A stretch of 6,937 nucleotides of DNA from Gammaproteobacteria bacterium (GTDB lineage Bacteria; Pseudomonadota; Gammaproteobacteria; SZUA-229): positions 1-6,937 of the forward strand of contig JARFQK010000398.1 of assembly GCA_029287815.1 (NCBI GenBank). Reading direction: 5' to 3'. The translations under genes and the position numbers were made by a program. The notes below the pieces were generated by a model. The model was not told the origin of the DNA, did no database searches, and saw only the letters and a list, made by a program, of their open reading frames with translations. Shown here one piece after another: positions 1 through 6,348 of this stretch; position 1 is the first letter of the stretch, and every line of letters starts with the position of its first letter.

Positions 1-629
1 AGTGCAATGCCGAGCTCACGCAGCGTCGGCAGCAAATCGGTTTCGACTTCGCGCCGCCACAACGAGTACTCGTATTGCACAGCCGATATCGGATGGACCG
101 CGTTTGCCCGCCTGACCTCATCAGCCGTGACATTGCACAGACCGAGGTAACGCACATCGCCGTTCTCCACACAATCGGCCATCGCACTGACGGTCTCTTC
201 AATCGGTATCGAAGGGTCAGGATAATGCGCGTACCAGAGGTCGATCACATCAACACCCAATCGATCCCGACTTCTGTGCAGTGATTTCTTCACGTACGGC
301 GGCGCGCCGTTGATTTTTAGAGAAAAGCCCCAGCCGGTCTCCAGGTTGGTGCCCGGCTCGTTCTCGTCGTAGACGATACCGAACTTGGTGCATATGAAAG
401 CATCGTCGCGACGATCTTTGATGGCTTTGGCAATGAGCATCTCATTGTGACCGGCGCCGTAGGCGTCGGCTGTGTCGATGAAATCCATGCCCAGATCGAG
501 CGCATGCCGTATCGTCGTAATCGCATCCGGCTCGTCAACAGTACCGTAATAGCCCTCGAGCACCATGGCACCGTAACCGAGGCAGCCGACCTCGTCACCG
601 GCGTTGCCAAGTTGTCGTTTGGGTATCAT
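1..629 (-). CDS. Aldo/keto reductase, C-terminus cut off by window edge
   Basis: This is an NAD(P)H-dependent oxidoreductase of the aldo/keto reductase superfamily, a cytosolic (alpha/beta)8 barrel that reduces aldehydes or ketones; the substrate is unknown. I translated it by hand. It starts MIPKRQLGNAGDEVGCLGYG, and 209 complete codons are present of a usual 310-340. The catalytic tetrad is visible: Asp52 and Tyr57 in FIDTADAYG, Lys82 in CTKFG, and His135 in WYAHYPD. The opening and the short spacing resemble the YakC/AKR13-type subgroup, which is an inference. The ATG at 627-629 is preceded by a strong Shine-Dalgarno (GAGGGAGGA, 636-644) with 6 bases of spacing, which fixes the start. It lies on the same strand as the DUF1614 gene but is separated from it by a large palindrome, so co-transcription is uncertain. 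The last third of the barrel, which completes the cofactor site, is missing only because the window ends. Confidence 0.93.
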   Translation of the reverse strand, partial: MIPKRQLGNAGDEVGCLGYGAMVLEGYYGTVDEPDAITTIRHALDLGMDFIDTADAYGAGHNEMLIAKAIKDRRDDAFICTKFGIVYDENEPGTNLETGWGFSLKINGAPPYVKKSLHRSRDRLGVDVIDLWYAHYPDPSIPIEETVSAMADCVENGDVRYLGLCNVTADEVRRANAVHPISAVQYEYSLWRREVETDLLPTLRELGIA

Positions 630-635
630 TTTCTG

Positions 636-644
636 TCCTCCCTC
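636..644 (-). promoter_or_regulatory. Strong ribosome binding site of the aldo/keto reductase gene
   Basis: On the minus strand the sequence is GAGGGAGGA followed by CAGAAA and the ATG. It is the clearest Shine-Dalgarno on the minus strand and decides the reductase start. It lies only 2 bases from the palindrome arm at 647, so folding of the repeat in RNA could affect access to it. Confidence 0.7.
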
Positions 645-646
645 GG

Positions 647-718
647 GTAGGGTGCGCCGTGCGCACCGCGACCACGATGTTAAGTCGCGACATTTCTGGT
701 GCGCACGGCGCACCCTAC
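647..718. repeat. REP-like palindromic element with perfect 21-bp arms
   Basis: The left arm at 647-667 (G followed by TAGGGTGCGCCGTGCGCACC) is matched without error by its reverse complement at 698-718, with a 30-base centre at 668-697. The centre itself holds GCGAC (668-672) and GTCGC (684-688), which can pair and extend the fold. The element lies after the DUF1614 stop codon and just before the reductase ribosome binding site. I recall that GC-rich palindromes with this arm sequence recur between genes in many gammaproteobacterial genomes as REP elements; that is family knowledge, not something shown by this single copy. In RNA it would form a very stable stem that could protect the upstream transcript's 3' end or partly block read-through. 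No T-run follows in either direction, so it is not a standard Rho-independent terminator. Confidence 0.8.
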
Positions 719-739
719 GGGGCCGGGATTACATACCGT

Positions 740-1405
740 TCATGCCAGCAATACCGCTAGAATTCCGGTCATGAAAATGCCATCGAACGTACCGGCACCG
801 CCAATCGATGCGAGCAAGGCCCCCATGTGCGCAATATGCCTGAAATTGAGCAAGTCGGCACCGATCAGCACACCCATCGTACCACTAATATAAGCCAGTG
901 GCGCACTGTGTTCGCTGTCTAAGAGCAGCGCGATGACGGCTGCCGACACCGGCGCGATGATCATCGGCATGCCAATCCCGGTGCCCGGTACCGGGAAGCT
1001 GAAAATATAGCTGATCACGGCAACGACCGTAATACCAATGATGATTTCATGGAGCAACAAGGGCTGACTCAGTATCAGATACACAGAGAACAATACCGGG
1101 ATCAAACAGCCACCGACATTGACTGCAATCAGTGTCCTGCCAGTCAGCGGCTTGAGGTACGGCCGCAGCAGACTCGACAACGGAACATCCCGGACTGCGA
1201 TCGGTTTCTCGGATTTGATCGTGAACAGCGGGATATTGATCAGACTGCCAAATAAAGAGCAGAACAACAACACGAATGCCGAGTCCTGGGTCAATCCGAG
1301 TTTGGCGAATGTGATGCTGATCACGCCAACATGGACCACCGCCAGCAGCAGCACCAGAGCCACAATGAACAGCAACATGCGTGAATTCGGATTGAAGCGG
1401 TTCAT
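740..1405 (-). CDS. DUF1614 family integral membrane protein
   Basis: The 221-residue protein is almost entirely hydrophobic, with about six or seven membrane segments (roughly 10-33, 42-62, 92-113, 118-137, 146-163, 169-186 and 205-221). It matches my recollection of the DUF1614 family: an NVGG stretch at 96-99 followed by LIP, PGTGIGMP at 140-147, GTMGVLIGADL at 175-185, and IGGAGTFDGIF at 201-211. The last two glycine and aspartate motifs are the family's signature. It should sit in the inner membrane; no biochemical function is known for the family. The ATG at 1403-1405 lies 14 bases after the stop of the APH/P-loop gene, with no good Shine-Dalgarno (upstream ATAGCCGATGCGCGC). Translation is therefore probably coupled to the upstream gene in a two-gene operon. 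The length is normal for the family. Confidence 0.85.
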   Translation of the reverse strand: MNRFNPNSRMLLFIVALVLLLAVVHVGVISITFAKLGLTQDSAFVLLFCSLFGSLINIPLFTIKSEKPIAVRDVPLSSLLRPYLKPLTGRTLIAVNVGGCLIPVLFSVYLILSQPLLLHEIIIGITVVAVISYIFSFPVPGTGIGMPMIIAPVSAAVIALLLDSEHSAPLAYISGTMGVLIGADLLNFRHIAHMGALLASIGGAGTFDGIFMTGILAVLLA

Positions 1406-1419
1406 GCGCGCATCGGCTA

Positions 1420-3003
1420 TCAGCTGAACTGCGCCGCCTGTTGTTCGATCGCGCTGGCCAGCTCATCGGGATCGAACGCTTTCTCGGTATCGATCGTGAT
1501 GCAATGTGCCCGTTCGCTGAGCTCCAACGGACGAAACGTCGCCAGCTGGTGCTCGAGCACGGTCAGATCTGCATCAGAGACATCGGTCACCCGGTTACGG
1601 ATGCGCTGGCGCAGCGTGTCGGCAGCCGCGGTAAACTCCAGGATAATGAAGGGAAGCGCCATGTCATCAGCCAGCTGAGCGAATTCCGCGCGCTGAGCCT
1701 GCTTCAGAAACGCAGCATCGACAATCACCGTGAAGCCGGCTGCCAGTACGGTCGCGGCCAGTTGCCTGAGTTTCTGGTAGGTCTGAATCCCGGCGCTCGG
1801 CGAGTAGAGTCCCTGATCTACACCCGTGCGGCTATCCTCGCCGGGCGCTATGCCGAACAGGCGTTTGCGTTCAACATCGGAGCGGATGCGGATCGCAGCG
1901 ATGTTTTCCAGCAATGGTTGCGTCAATGTACTCTTGCCGGAAGCTGACATGCCGCATGTGATCATCAGTTTCGCTTTGACAGGCCGCGTGTAAGACTGCG
2001 CCAATTCGAGGTAGGTATCGAACTCCTGCTCGGCCTGCTGCTTCTCAGTCTCGTCTATGCCTGGTTGCGCTACCCGAATCGCAGCGACCTTGGCGCGCAC
2101 AAGCGCGCGGTAGACCAGATAAAAACGCAGCACCGGTACGCCGGCATAGTCGCCGCTTTGTTCGAGATAAGCGTTCAAAAACCGCTGCGCCAGCTTTGGC
2201 TGCTTTCTGTCCTGCAGATCCATGACCAGAAAAGCCACTTCGGACAGCGTATCGATCCAGCGCAGCCCCGGATTGAATTCCAGACAATCGAAGGCCAGCG
2301 GCTTGTCCTGATACCAGACCAGATTGCGCAGATGCATGTCACCATGGCATTCGCGGATGAAACCATCTCGTTTGCGCTGCTCGAACACCGACGCCAGCGA
2401 TTCGAACGATGCCTGACTCCAGCGTTCGAGCTCGGCGAGCCGGGTATCGTATTGTGTGCTGTGCAGATGCTGCCTGATCTGGCTGAAGTTCTCGGCGACG
2501 GGATGGTACACCCGCTGCGGCTCACCGTAGTCGCTGTCTGGCGGTGCGACCTCGGCTGTGTGATGAAAATCAGCGACCAGAGACGCGATCGCATCCAGAT
2601 GATATGGCTCGAGCTGCCCATCGGCGAGCATGTGATCGAGCTGCGCTTGCTGTGGGAACTGGACCATCTTGACCGCGTATTCGATGACCGGACCGCTGCC
2701 TCCCCAAACGGGACGCTCCGGGCTGCCGTCGATTGGCACAACCTCGAGATAGATCTCCGCCGCCAGGCGGCTGTTCAGACGCAATTCCTCATTGCAGCAG
2801 AGCAGGCGTTTCTCGAGGGTCGAAAAATCGAGAAAGCCAAGATCGACGGGCTTCTTGATTTTGTAGGCAAACGGGCCCGTCAGAATTACCCAGGATATAT
2901 GAGTTTCGATCAGCTGGATGTTCTCGACCTGGTGGTCGTAGGCATCAGCGCTCAGTAAGGACCTGATCAGGACAGGTTGTTGTTCCCGGGAGCTCGCATT
3001 CAT
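1420..3003 (-). CDS. Two-domain protein: APH-like kinase fold plus AAA/P-loop kinase
   Basis: The 527-residue cytosolic protein joins two phosphotransferase-type domains. The N-terminal part (about 30-340) is an aminoglycoside-phosphotransferase-like fold: KIKKP at 48-52 around the nucleotide lysine, the catalytic loop HGDMHLRN at 220-227 (Asp222, Asn227), and the metal-binding aspartate in FDCLEFNP (Asp239). The C-terminal part (about 345-525) is a P-loop NTPase of the gluconate-kinase-like AAA_33 type, with a Walker A motif GMSASGKST at 351-359, IRSD at 373-376 and a Walker B-like VIVDAAF at 426-432. This architecture is known (COG2187 fused to COG0645) and is usually annotated as a bifunctional aminoglycoside phosphotransferase/ATP-binding protein. 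The substrate is unknown, and the fold alone does not indicate antibiotic resistance. The start at 3001-3003 has no clear Shine-Dalgarno. A TATAAT hexamer lies 30 bases upstream, and the DUF1614 gene follows after 14 bases. Confidence 0.9.
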   Translation of the reverse strand: MNASSREQQPVLIRSLLSADAYDHQVENIQLIETHISWVILTGPFAYKIKKPVDLGFLDFSTLEKRLLCCNEELRLNSRLAAEIYLEVVPIDGSPERPVWGGSGPVIEYAVKMVQFPQQAQLDHMLADGQLEPYHLDAIASLVADFHHTAEVAPPDSDYGEPQRVYHPVAENFSQIRQHLHSTQYDTRLAELERWSQASFESLASVFEQRKRDGFIRECHGDMHLRNLVWYQDKPLAFDCLEFNPGLRWIDTLSEVAFLVMDLQDRKQPKLAQRFLNAYLEQSGDYAGVPVLRFYLVYRALVRAKVAAIRVAQPGIDETEKQQAEQEFDTYLELAQSYTRPVKAKLMITCGMSASGKSTLTQPLLENIAAIRIRSDVERKRLFGIAPGEDSRTGVDQGLYSPSAGIQTYQKLRQLAATVLAAGFTVIVDAAFLKQAQRAEFAQLADDMALPFIILEFTAAADTLRQRIRNRVTDVSDADLTVLEHQLATFRPLELSERAHCITIDTEKAFDPDELASAIEQQAAQFS

Positions 3004-3032
3004 GAATAAACCGGATCGGATGAATGCGCTTC

Positions 3033-3038
3033 ATTATA
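3033..3038 (-). promoter_or_regulatory. Possible -10 element for the APH/P-loop - DUF1614 operon
   Basis: The minus strand reads a perfect TATAAT, which would place the transcript start near 3026 and give a leader of about 23 bases before the ATG at 3003. The hexamer 17 bases upstream (CGAATC) is a poor -35 and there is no extended -10 TG, so the call rests on one hexamer in an 83-base intergenic gap. I see no terminator in that gap, so read-through from the asparaginase gene is also possible. Confidence 0.35.
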
Positions 3039-3086
3039 AACGAGAGCTCACGAAGGATTCGGATTTTTGAGAAGGGATGGCTTTGC

Positions 3087-4028
3087 TCAGAAACGACAGT
3101 AGGCCTGCCCACCTTTTTCGATCCAGCCGTGGATCATTTTCTTCGTGGTGAAATCGCCCGCGCAGTTGCCGGCGTTGTCGATCACAATCACCCCGCCACG
3201 CCCGTTGACTTTTCGCTTGAAATATTCGATGCCCGCTGCGCTCGCCTTGATGCCATCCATGCCCTGCATCAGCATGAAATCGGAAATGGTCTTGGCAATC
3301 ACCGAACGCATGAAATCTTCGCCAAAACCGGTTGCAGAAACGGCACAAGTCTCGTTGTCCGCATAGACACCCGCGCCAACGATCGGCGAGTCACCGACTC
3401 GGCCCATGCGTTTGTTCACGATGCCACCGGTGGATGTCGCTGCGGCCAGATTACCCTGAGAGTCGCGCGCCACCGCACCGATCGTGCCGTATTTCTGGTC
3501 TTCACTGTCGATTTCGCTGTCATCGTGATCGAGCATCACCTTGTGCCGCAGACGGGCCATGCGAAGTTGTTCGACACGGTCTGGGGTATAAAAGTAGTCT
3601 TCAGGCACCCGCTCCATGCCGCAGTGATCGGCAAAGCGCATCGCACCCTCGGCGATCAGCATAACGTGCTCGCTCTCGGTCATGACCAGACGCGCGAGTT
3701 GAACCGGGTTGGCGATGTTGTCAACGGCTGCGACCGCGCCGGCCGCAAGATCACGCCCGTCCATGATCGCCGCATCCAGTTCAACCTTACCGTTTTCATT
3801 CAGCACCGAACCGCAACCGGCGTTGAATACCGGATCGTCTTCGAGCAACATCGCACAGGCTTCGACTGCCTGCAGCGCGGAACCGCCCAGCTCCATGACC
3901 TGGCGCCCATGCTCCAGGACGGTGCGGATACTGTCGAGGTAACGGAAAGCCGTTTTGTCGTCCTTGACGTTGTCGAGCGCACCCGCGCCGCCATGCACCA
4001 TCAGTGAGTAGGTACCGCTGCTGCTCAT
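3087..4028 (-). CDS. Isoaspartyl peptidase / L-asparaginase, plant type (Ntn hydrolase)
   Basis: This 313-residue N-terminal-nucleophile hydrolase belongs to the family of E. coli IaaA. Members hydrolyse beta-aspartyl dipeptides and, often more weakly, L-asparagine. The precursor cleaves itself before a threonine to form alpha and beta chains. The key parts are visible: HGGAG at 12-16, the cleavage site and nucleophile in YGTIGAVARD (Gly181/Thr182), Arg210 and Asp213 in RVGDSP for substrate carboxylate and amine binding, and Thr233-Gly234 in SATGFGE. These match IaaA Thr179, Arg207, Asp210 and Thr230-Gly231 with a constant offset of 3. The predicted beta chain is 132 residues; no signal peptide is seen, so it should be cytosolic. 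The annotated ATG lacks a Shine-Dalgarno. Met10 (MVHGGAG) is a second possible start, still complete for the fold. It lies 62 bases after the ATP-grasp gene, suggesting linked roles. Confidence 0.93.
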   Translation of the reverse strand: MSSSGTYSLMVHGGAGALDNVKDDKTAFRYLDSIRTVLEHGRQVMELGGSALQAVEACAMLLEDDPVFNAGCGSVLNENGKVELDAAIMDGRDLAAGAVAAVDNIANPVQLARLVMTESEHVMLIAEGAMRFADHCGMERVPEDYFYTPDRVEQLRMARLRHKVMLDHDDSEIDSEDQKYGTIGAVARDSQGNLAAATSTGGIVNKRMGRVGDSPIVGAGVYADNETCAVSATGFGEDFMRSVIAKTISDFMLMQGMDGIKASAAGIEYFKRKVNGRGGVIVIDNAGNCAGDFTTKKMIHGWIEKGGQAYCRF

Positions 4029-4063
4029 TGCTGTTGCGTGAATGTGTTTTTGGTGCCGGCTAA

Positions 4064-4079
4064 GTCACATCGCTGCGAC
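4064..4079 (-). other. Small hairpin with GNRA-type loop between ATP-grasp and asparaginase genes
   Basis: The minus-strand RNA would read GUCGCA-GCGA-UGUGAC, a six-pair stem (one G-U) closed by a GCGA tetraloop. It lies in the 62-base gap, 11 bases after the ATP-grasp stop codon. No U-run follows, so it is not an intrinsic terminator. It may be a processing or stability element, or chance. Confidence 0.2.
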
Positions 4080-4090
4080 ATAGGTGCGCA

Positions 4091-5206
4091 TCACAAGCGG
4101 TGGTCAAGCTCAGTCAACAGGACGTCCTGATATTCAGACGAACCCGCCAGTAACAGCACCAGCTTGCCCTCCAACAGTGTTCCCCAGTTCACGATGACCA
4201 GACCTTCGCCCGTTTTCATATCGAACTCGATGTCCGTCAAATCGATATCCGACAGTTTGCGGTGGCGGGTCTTGAAGGTGCGCGCTGTCCACTCGGGGAT
4301 GTCGAGTTTCTGCGCGATCACTGTCGGATACGACGCACCATTGAAGCGCGGGTTACATTCGATCGCCGGGAAACGTGGGCCCGCTGGTGTCTCGATGACT
4401 GCCACGTCAAAGGCGAAAATGCCCTTAATACCTTGGTCCTTGAGCCACTGGGCCATCGGCTCGATGGCGTCCCAGGGCGCGTGGCTGGACGGGAAGCGGT
4501 TACCCTGGTGGGCACAACCCTCGAGAATCTGTTCTGTCGCTGCGAGCCTGATGAGCCGATCATCGATAACCCGATACTGCAGATTCAGGAAAGAGTCGGT
4601 TTTGATTTCTTCCTGCACCTGTACCGGCACATTCCGATCAAACTGGTCGATCGCATCCCTGAGCTCCTCGCGATTGGCACAGCGATAGATACCGACACCG
4701 GACACCGAGATCGCGGCCTTGATATAGCAGGGCATATTTAACGATACGATCTCGTTTTCCGAAATCTCTTCAATGCTGTCGTAGCAACGCGTCTGCGGCA
4801 CATCGATGCCAAGCTCGTCAGCCAGCGCAATGAAATTGTTCTTTGAGTTGATGTATTCCACAGCATGCAGCCAGGCCGAATCCTGCCACACACGCCCTTC
4901 GTTGGGTCCGAAAAAAAACACCGAGGGCAAGAAACCTTCGTGCGCACCCAGCTGGTTCAGGTCGAGATCCCAGATTACATTCTCACTATGGCTCAGGCCG
5001 ATGCGTCGATAGTGACTGGTGATTTCGCCCCATAACGGTTTTAGCTGTGGATTGAGTTGGATGAAATCGTCAGGTTCGGTCAGGCCGAGAGCGCGACCCG
5101 AGTACAAATGATTTCCGACTACGCCATCTGCCGTACAATGCATGATATCGTGATTGACGATGTATCGACCGGACGGCAAAAAGCCGTGATTGCTACCGTT
5201 AGACAT
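4091..5206 (-). CDS. Stand-alone ATP-grasp ligase of unknown substrate
   Basis: The 371-residue cytosolic protein has the ATP-grasp pattern used by enzymes that join a carboxylate, through an acyl phosphate, to an amine or similar nucleophile. A preATP-grasp region (about 1-120) is followed by SKNNFIALADELGIDVPQT (121-139), typical of the first helix of the ATP-grasp fold. The ATP-binding lysine is probably Lys163 in CYIKAAISVSGVGIY. Next come the adenine-side acidic hinge VQEEIK (197-202), FDVAV (266-270), and the magnesium site AIECNPRFNG at 281-290 (Glu283, Asn285, Arg287). No Mur ligase or other extra domain is attached, so it is not a cyanophycin synthetase. The specific family is not recognised. 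The ATG at 5204-5206 is preceded by TAGGG at about 7 bases. The next gene on the same strand cleaves beta-aspartyl bonds, so a peptide- or amide-forming role is inferred. Confidence 0.82.
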   Translation of the reverse strand: MSNGSNHGFLPSGRYIVNHDIMHCTADGVVGNHLYSGRALGLTEPDDFIQLNPQLKPLWGEITSHYRRIGLSHSENVIWDLDLNQLGAHEGFLPSVFFFGPNEGRVWQDSAWLHAVEYINSKNNFIALADELGIDVPQTRCYDSIEEISENEIVSLNMPCYIKAAISVSGVGIYRCANREELRDAIDQFDRNVPVQVQEEIKTDSFLNLQYRVIDDRLIRLAATEQILEGCAHQGNRFPSSHAPWDAIEPMAQWLKDQGIKGIFAFDVAVIETPAGPRFPAIECNPRFNGASYPTVIAQKLDIPEWTARTFKTRHRKLSDIDLTDIEFDMKTGEGLVIVNWGTLLEGKLVLLLAGSSEYQDVLLTELDHRL

Positions 5207-5241
5207 AGGAAGGCCCTACCAATTTCGATCAGTTCGCGACT

Positions 5242-5270
5242 ATTATGCAGGATCGATGCCAGCTTGGCGA
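5242..5270 (-). promoter_or_regulatory. Possible sigma70-type promoter of the ATP-grasp gene
   Basis: On the minus strand, TCGCCA (5265-5270; 4 of 6 to TTGACA) is followed after exactly 17 bases by CATAAT (5242-5247; 5 of 6 to TATAAT). The transcript would begin near 5235, about 29 bases before the ATG. Spacing and placement are good, but the hexamers are only moderate. Confidence 0.4.
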
Positions 5271-5320
5271 GATCATTAATCAATCACTTGTGTTGACTAT
5301 CATCGACCGCCGCCCTATCG

Positions 5321-5349
5321 TGGATCATTCAATGCGTTTTTGTGATCCA
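5321..5349. promoter_or_regulatory. Inverted repeat, possible operator in the divergent gap
   Basis: TGGATCA (5321-5327) and TGATCCA (5343-5349) are perfect 7-bp inverted arms. Their centres are 22 bases apart, about two DNA turns, which suits a dimeric regulator. They lie between the divergent ATP-grasp and kinase-like genes, upstream of both predicted promoters. No regulator gene is in the window, and arms of this length can arise by chance. Confidence 0.25.
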
Positions 5350-5388
5350 TCCTGGTGCAAGCGTGTAAGGCAACGATCAGAGTATTGA

Positions 5389-5397
5389 TGTTAAAAT
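5389..5397 (+). promoter_or_regulatory. Possible extended -10 promoter of the cytidylate-kinase-like gene
   Basis: TGTTAAAAT matches an extended -10 (TGn plus TAAAAT, 5 of 6). It would start transcription near 5404, about 24 bases before the ATG at 5428. No good -35 hexamer is seen at 16-18 bases, which extended -10 promoters can tolerate. Confidence 0.35.
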
Positions 5398-5427
5398 CGC
5401 GCCTGTGAGCTTTTGGGGTTACTTGCG

Positions 5428-6195
5428 ATGAGATGTAATGCAGACAGGATGATAGAATGCCTGATCAAAGCCCAGCTGACCGAGCTGGAAGCGATCAGAG
5501 ATTCCAAAAGCGCCGTTGAAAAACCCGGGCAGACAAGCCAGGGGCCTGATCCCATGGTCGTGACCCTGTCGCGAGGTTATGGCGCGATGGGCTGCCAGAT
5601 AGCCCACCTGCTTGCTGAAGCACTCGAACTACACTGCTGCGATTGCCTGATCCTGCAGGAGGTAGCGCGACGCGCCAATGTTGATCAGGCGCTGGTGAAA
5701 GCTCTCGATGAGCATGTCAGCATCATCAACAGCCATGTCGATGATAAGGGCCAGCACTGGTGGAAACGCCTGATCAACCGTTACAGCTTCACCCACGCAG
5801 ATTACCAGGACCACCTCGCAAAGACGATCCTGTCGATATCACTTCACGGTGGCGTGATCCTGGGCCGCGGCGCCAATTTTATCCTGGGTCCCGAACGGGC
5901 TTTTCGCGTTCGTGTTGTGGGTTCGGTCGAAGCATGCGCCAAGCGTGTCGCGGACAGAGAAAGCATCAGCATCGAACGCGCGACCGACAAAGTCATCGAG
6001 CAGGATTACGAGCGCACCGAGTACGTCAAGAAACTCTATGACGCCGACATCAACGATCCACTGTTCTACGATCTGATCATCAACACCGATCGGTACAGCG
6101 ACGTCGAAACCGTGGAAATTATCTTGAATGCGATGCAACAGGCGCGCTTTGCATTACCCAGTGACGCTTACGAATCGATTGGCGTAAGCGCCTAG
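5428..6195 (+). CDS. Cytidylate-kinase-like family protein
   Basis: This 255-residue protein has a P-loop kinase fold of the Cytidylate_kin2 type (PF13189, by recall). The first 42 residues are an extra N-terminal segment, mostly helical (IECLIKAQLTELEAIRD). The domain then begins with VVTLSRGYGAMGCQIAHLLAEAL (44-66), where family members usually read SRxxGSGGxxIA; like them it lacks the Walker A lysine. Next come VILGRGANFIL (143-153), a basic and acidic lid region with RVADRESISIERATDKVIEQDYERTEYV (173-200), and DPLFYDLIINTDRYS (210-224), all typical of the family. The presumed role is nucleotide-dependent phosphoryl transfer, but the substrate is unproven and it should not be equated with the housekeeping Cmk. 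I chose the ATG at 5428; an in-frame TTG lies at 5413 and another ATG at 5449, and none has a strong Shine-Dalgarno. It diverges from the ATP-grasp gene. Its TAG stop lies in the CTAG bordering the mobile element. Confidence 0.85.
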   Translation: MRCNADRMIECLIKAQLTELEAIRDSKSAVEKPGQTSQGPDPMVVTLSRGYGAMGCQIAHLLAEALELHCCDCLILQEVARRANVDQALVKALDEHVSIINSHVDDKGQHWWKRLINRYSFTHADYQDHLAKTILSISLHGGVILGRGANFILGPERAFRVRVVGSVEACAKRVADRESISIERATDKVIEQDYERTEYVKKLYDADINDPLFYDLIINTDRYSDVETVEIILNAMQQARFALPSDAYESIGVSA

Positions 6196-6213
6196 CCCGC
6201 ATTTCTCACCAGG

Positions 6214-6319
6214 ATCACGGGAGCAGGCGCAGGATTCGTGTTTGTAAGCGTCGCTCTGGAGCGAAAAGCGTAGCCATAAGAGCAAGCTTACGGACACGAA
6301 GACTAGCCTGAACCGTGAT
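6214..6319. repeat. Nested inverted repeats inside the mobile element
   Basis: Several stems nest around one centre: ATCACGG 6214-6220 with CCGTGAT 6313-6319; CAGGC 6224-6228 with GCCTG 6306-6310; a 15-base arm 6235-6249 with 6286-6300 (13 Watson-Crick pairs plus two G-T). The apical region holds TCGCTC 6251-6256 with GAGCGA 6259-6264. A single strand could fold into a hairpin of about 106 bases in the left half of the element. It may serve as a recombination structure or as a transcript end between the convergent genes. Confidence 0.55.
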
Positions 6320-6331
6320 AGGCACTGTTGA

Positions 6332-6348
6332 AAAACACGCTGTGTTTT
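6332..6348. terminator. Weak hairpin, possible terminator inside the mobile element
   Basis: AAAACAC (6332-6338) and GTGTTTT (6342-6348) form a seven-pair stem with a 3-base loop, and the stem itself supplies short T- and A-runs on either strand. It lies between convergent genes, where a bidirectional terminator would be useful. The stem is AT-rich and weak, so the call is tentative. Confidence 0.25.

Noticed and set aside
2065..2958. A 297-codon open frame on the plus strand opposite the APH/P-loop gene
   Set aside because: It lies wholly inside a gene with recognisable domains, shows no motifs of its own, and I saw no ribosome binding site for it.
1420..3003. Reading the APH-like gene as an aminoglycoside resistance determinant
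   Set aside because: This fusion family occurs in many bacteria without a resistance phenotype; the shared fold does not indicate the substrate.
3024..4007. A 327-codon open frame on the plus strand opposite the asparaginase gene
   Set aside because: The minus-strand product is a complete known enzyme. The plus-strand translation is rich in His, Arg and Asp without domain motifs, as expected for an antisense shadow of a GC-rich gene.
5413..5427. A TTG start five codons upstream for the kinase-like gene
   Set aside because: There is no ribosome binding site before the TTG, and the ATG at 5428 lies better relative to the predicted promoter; the difference is minor.
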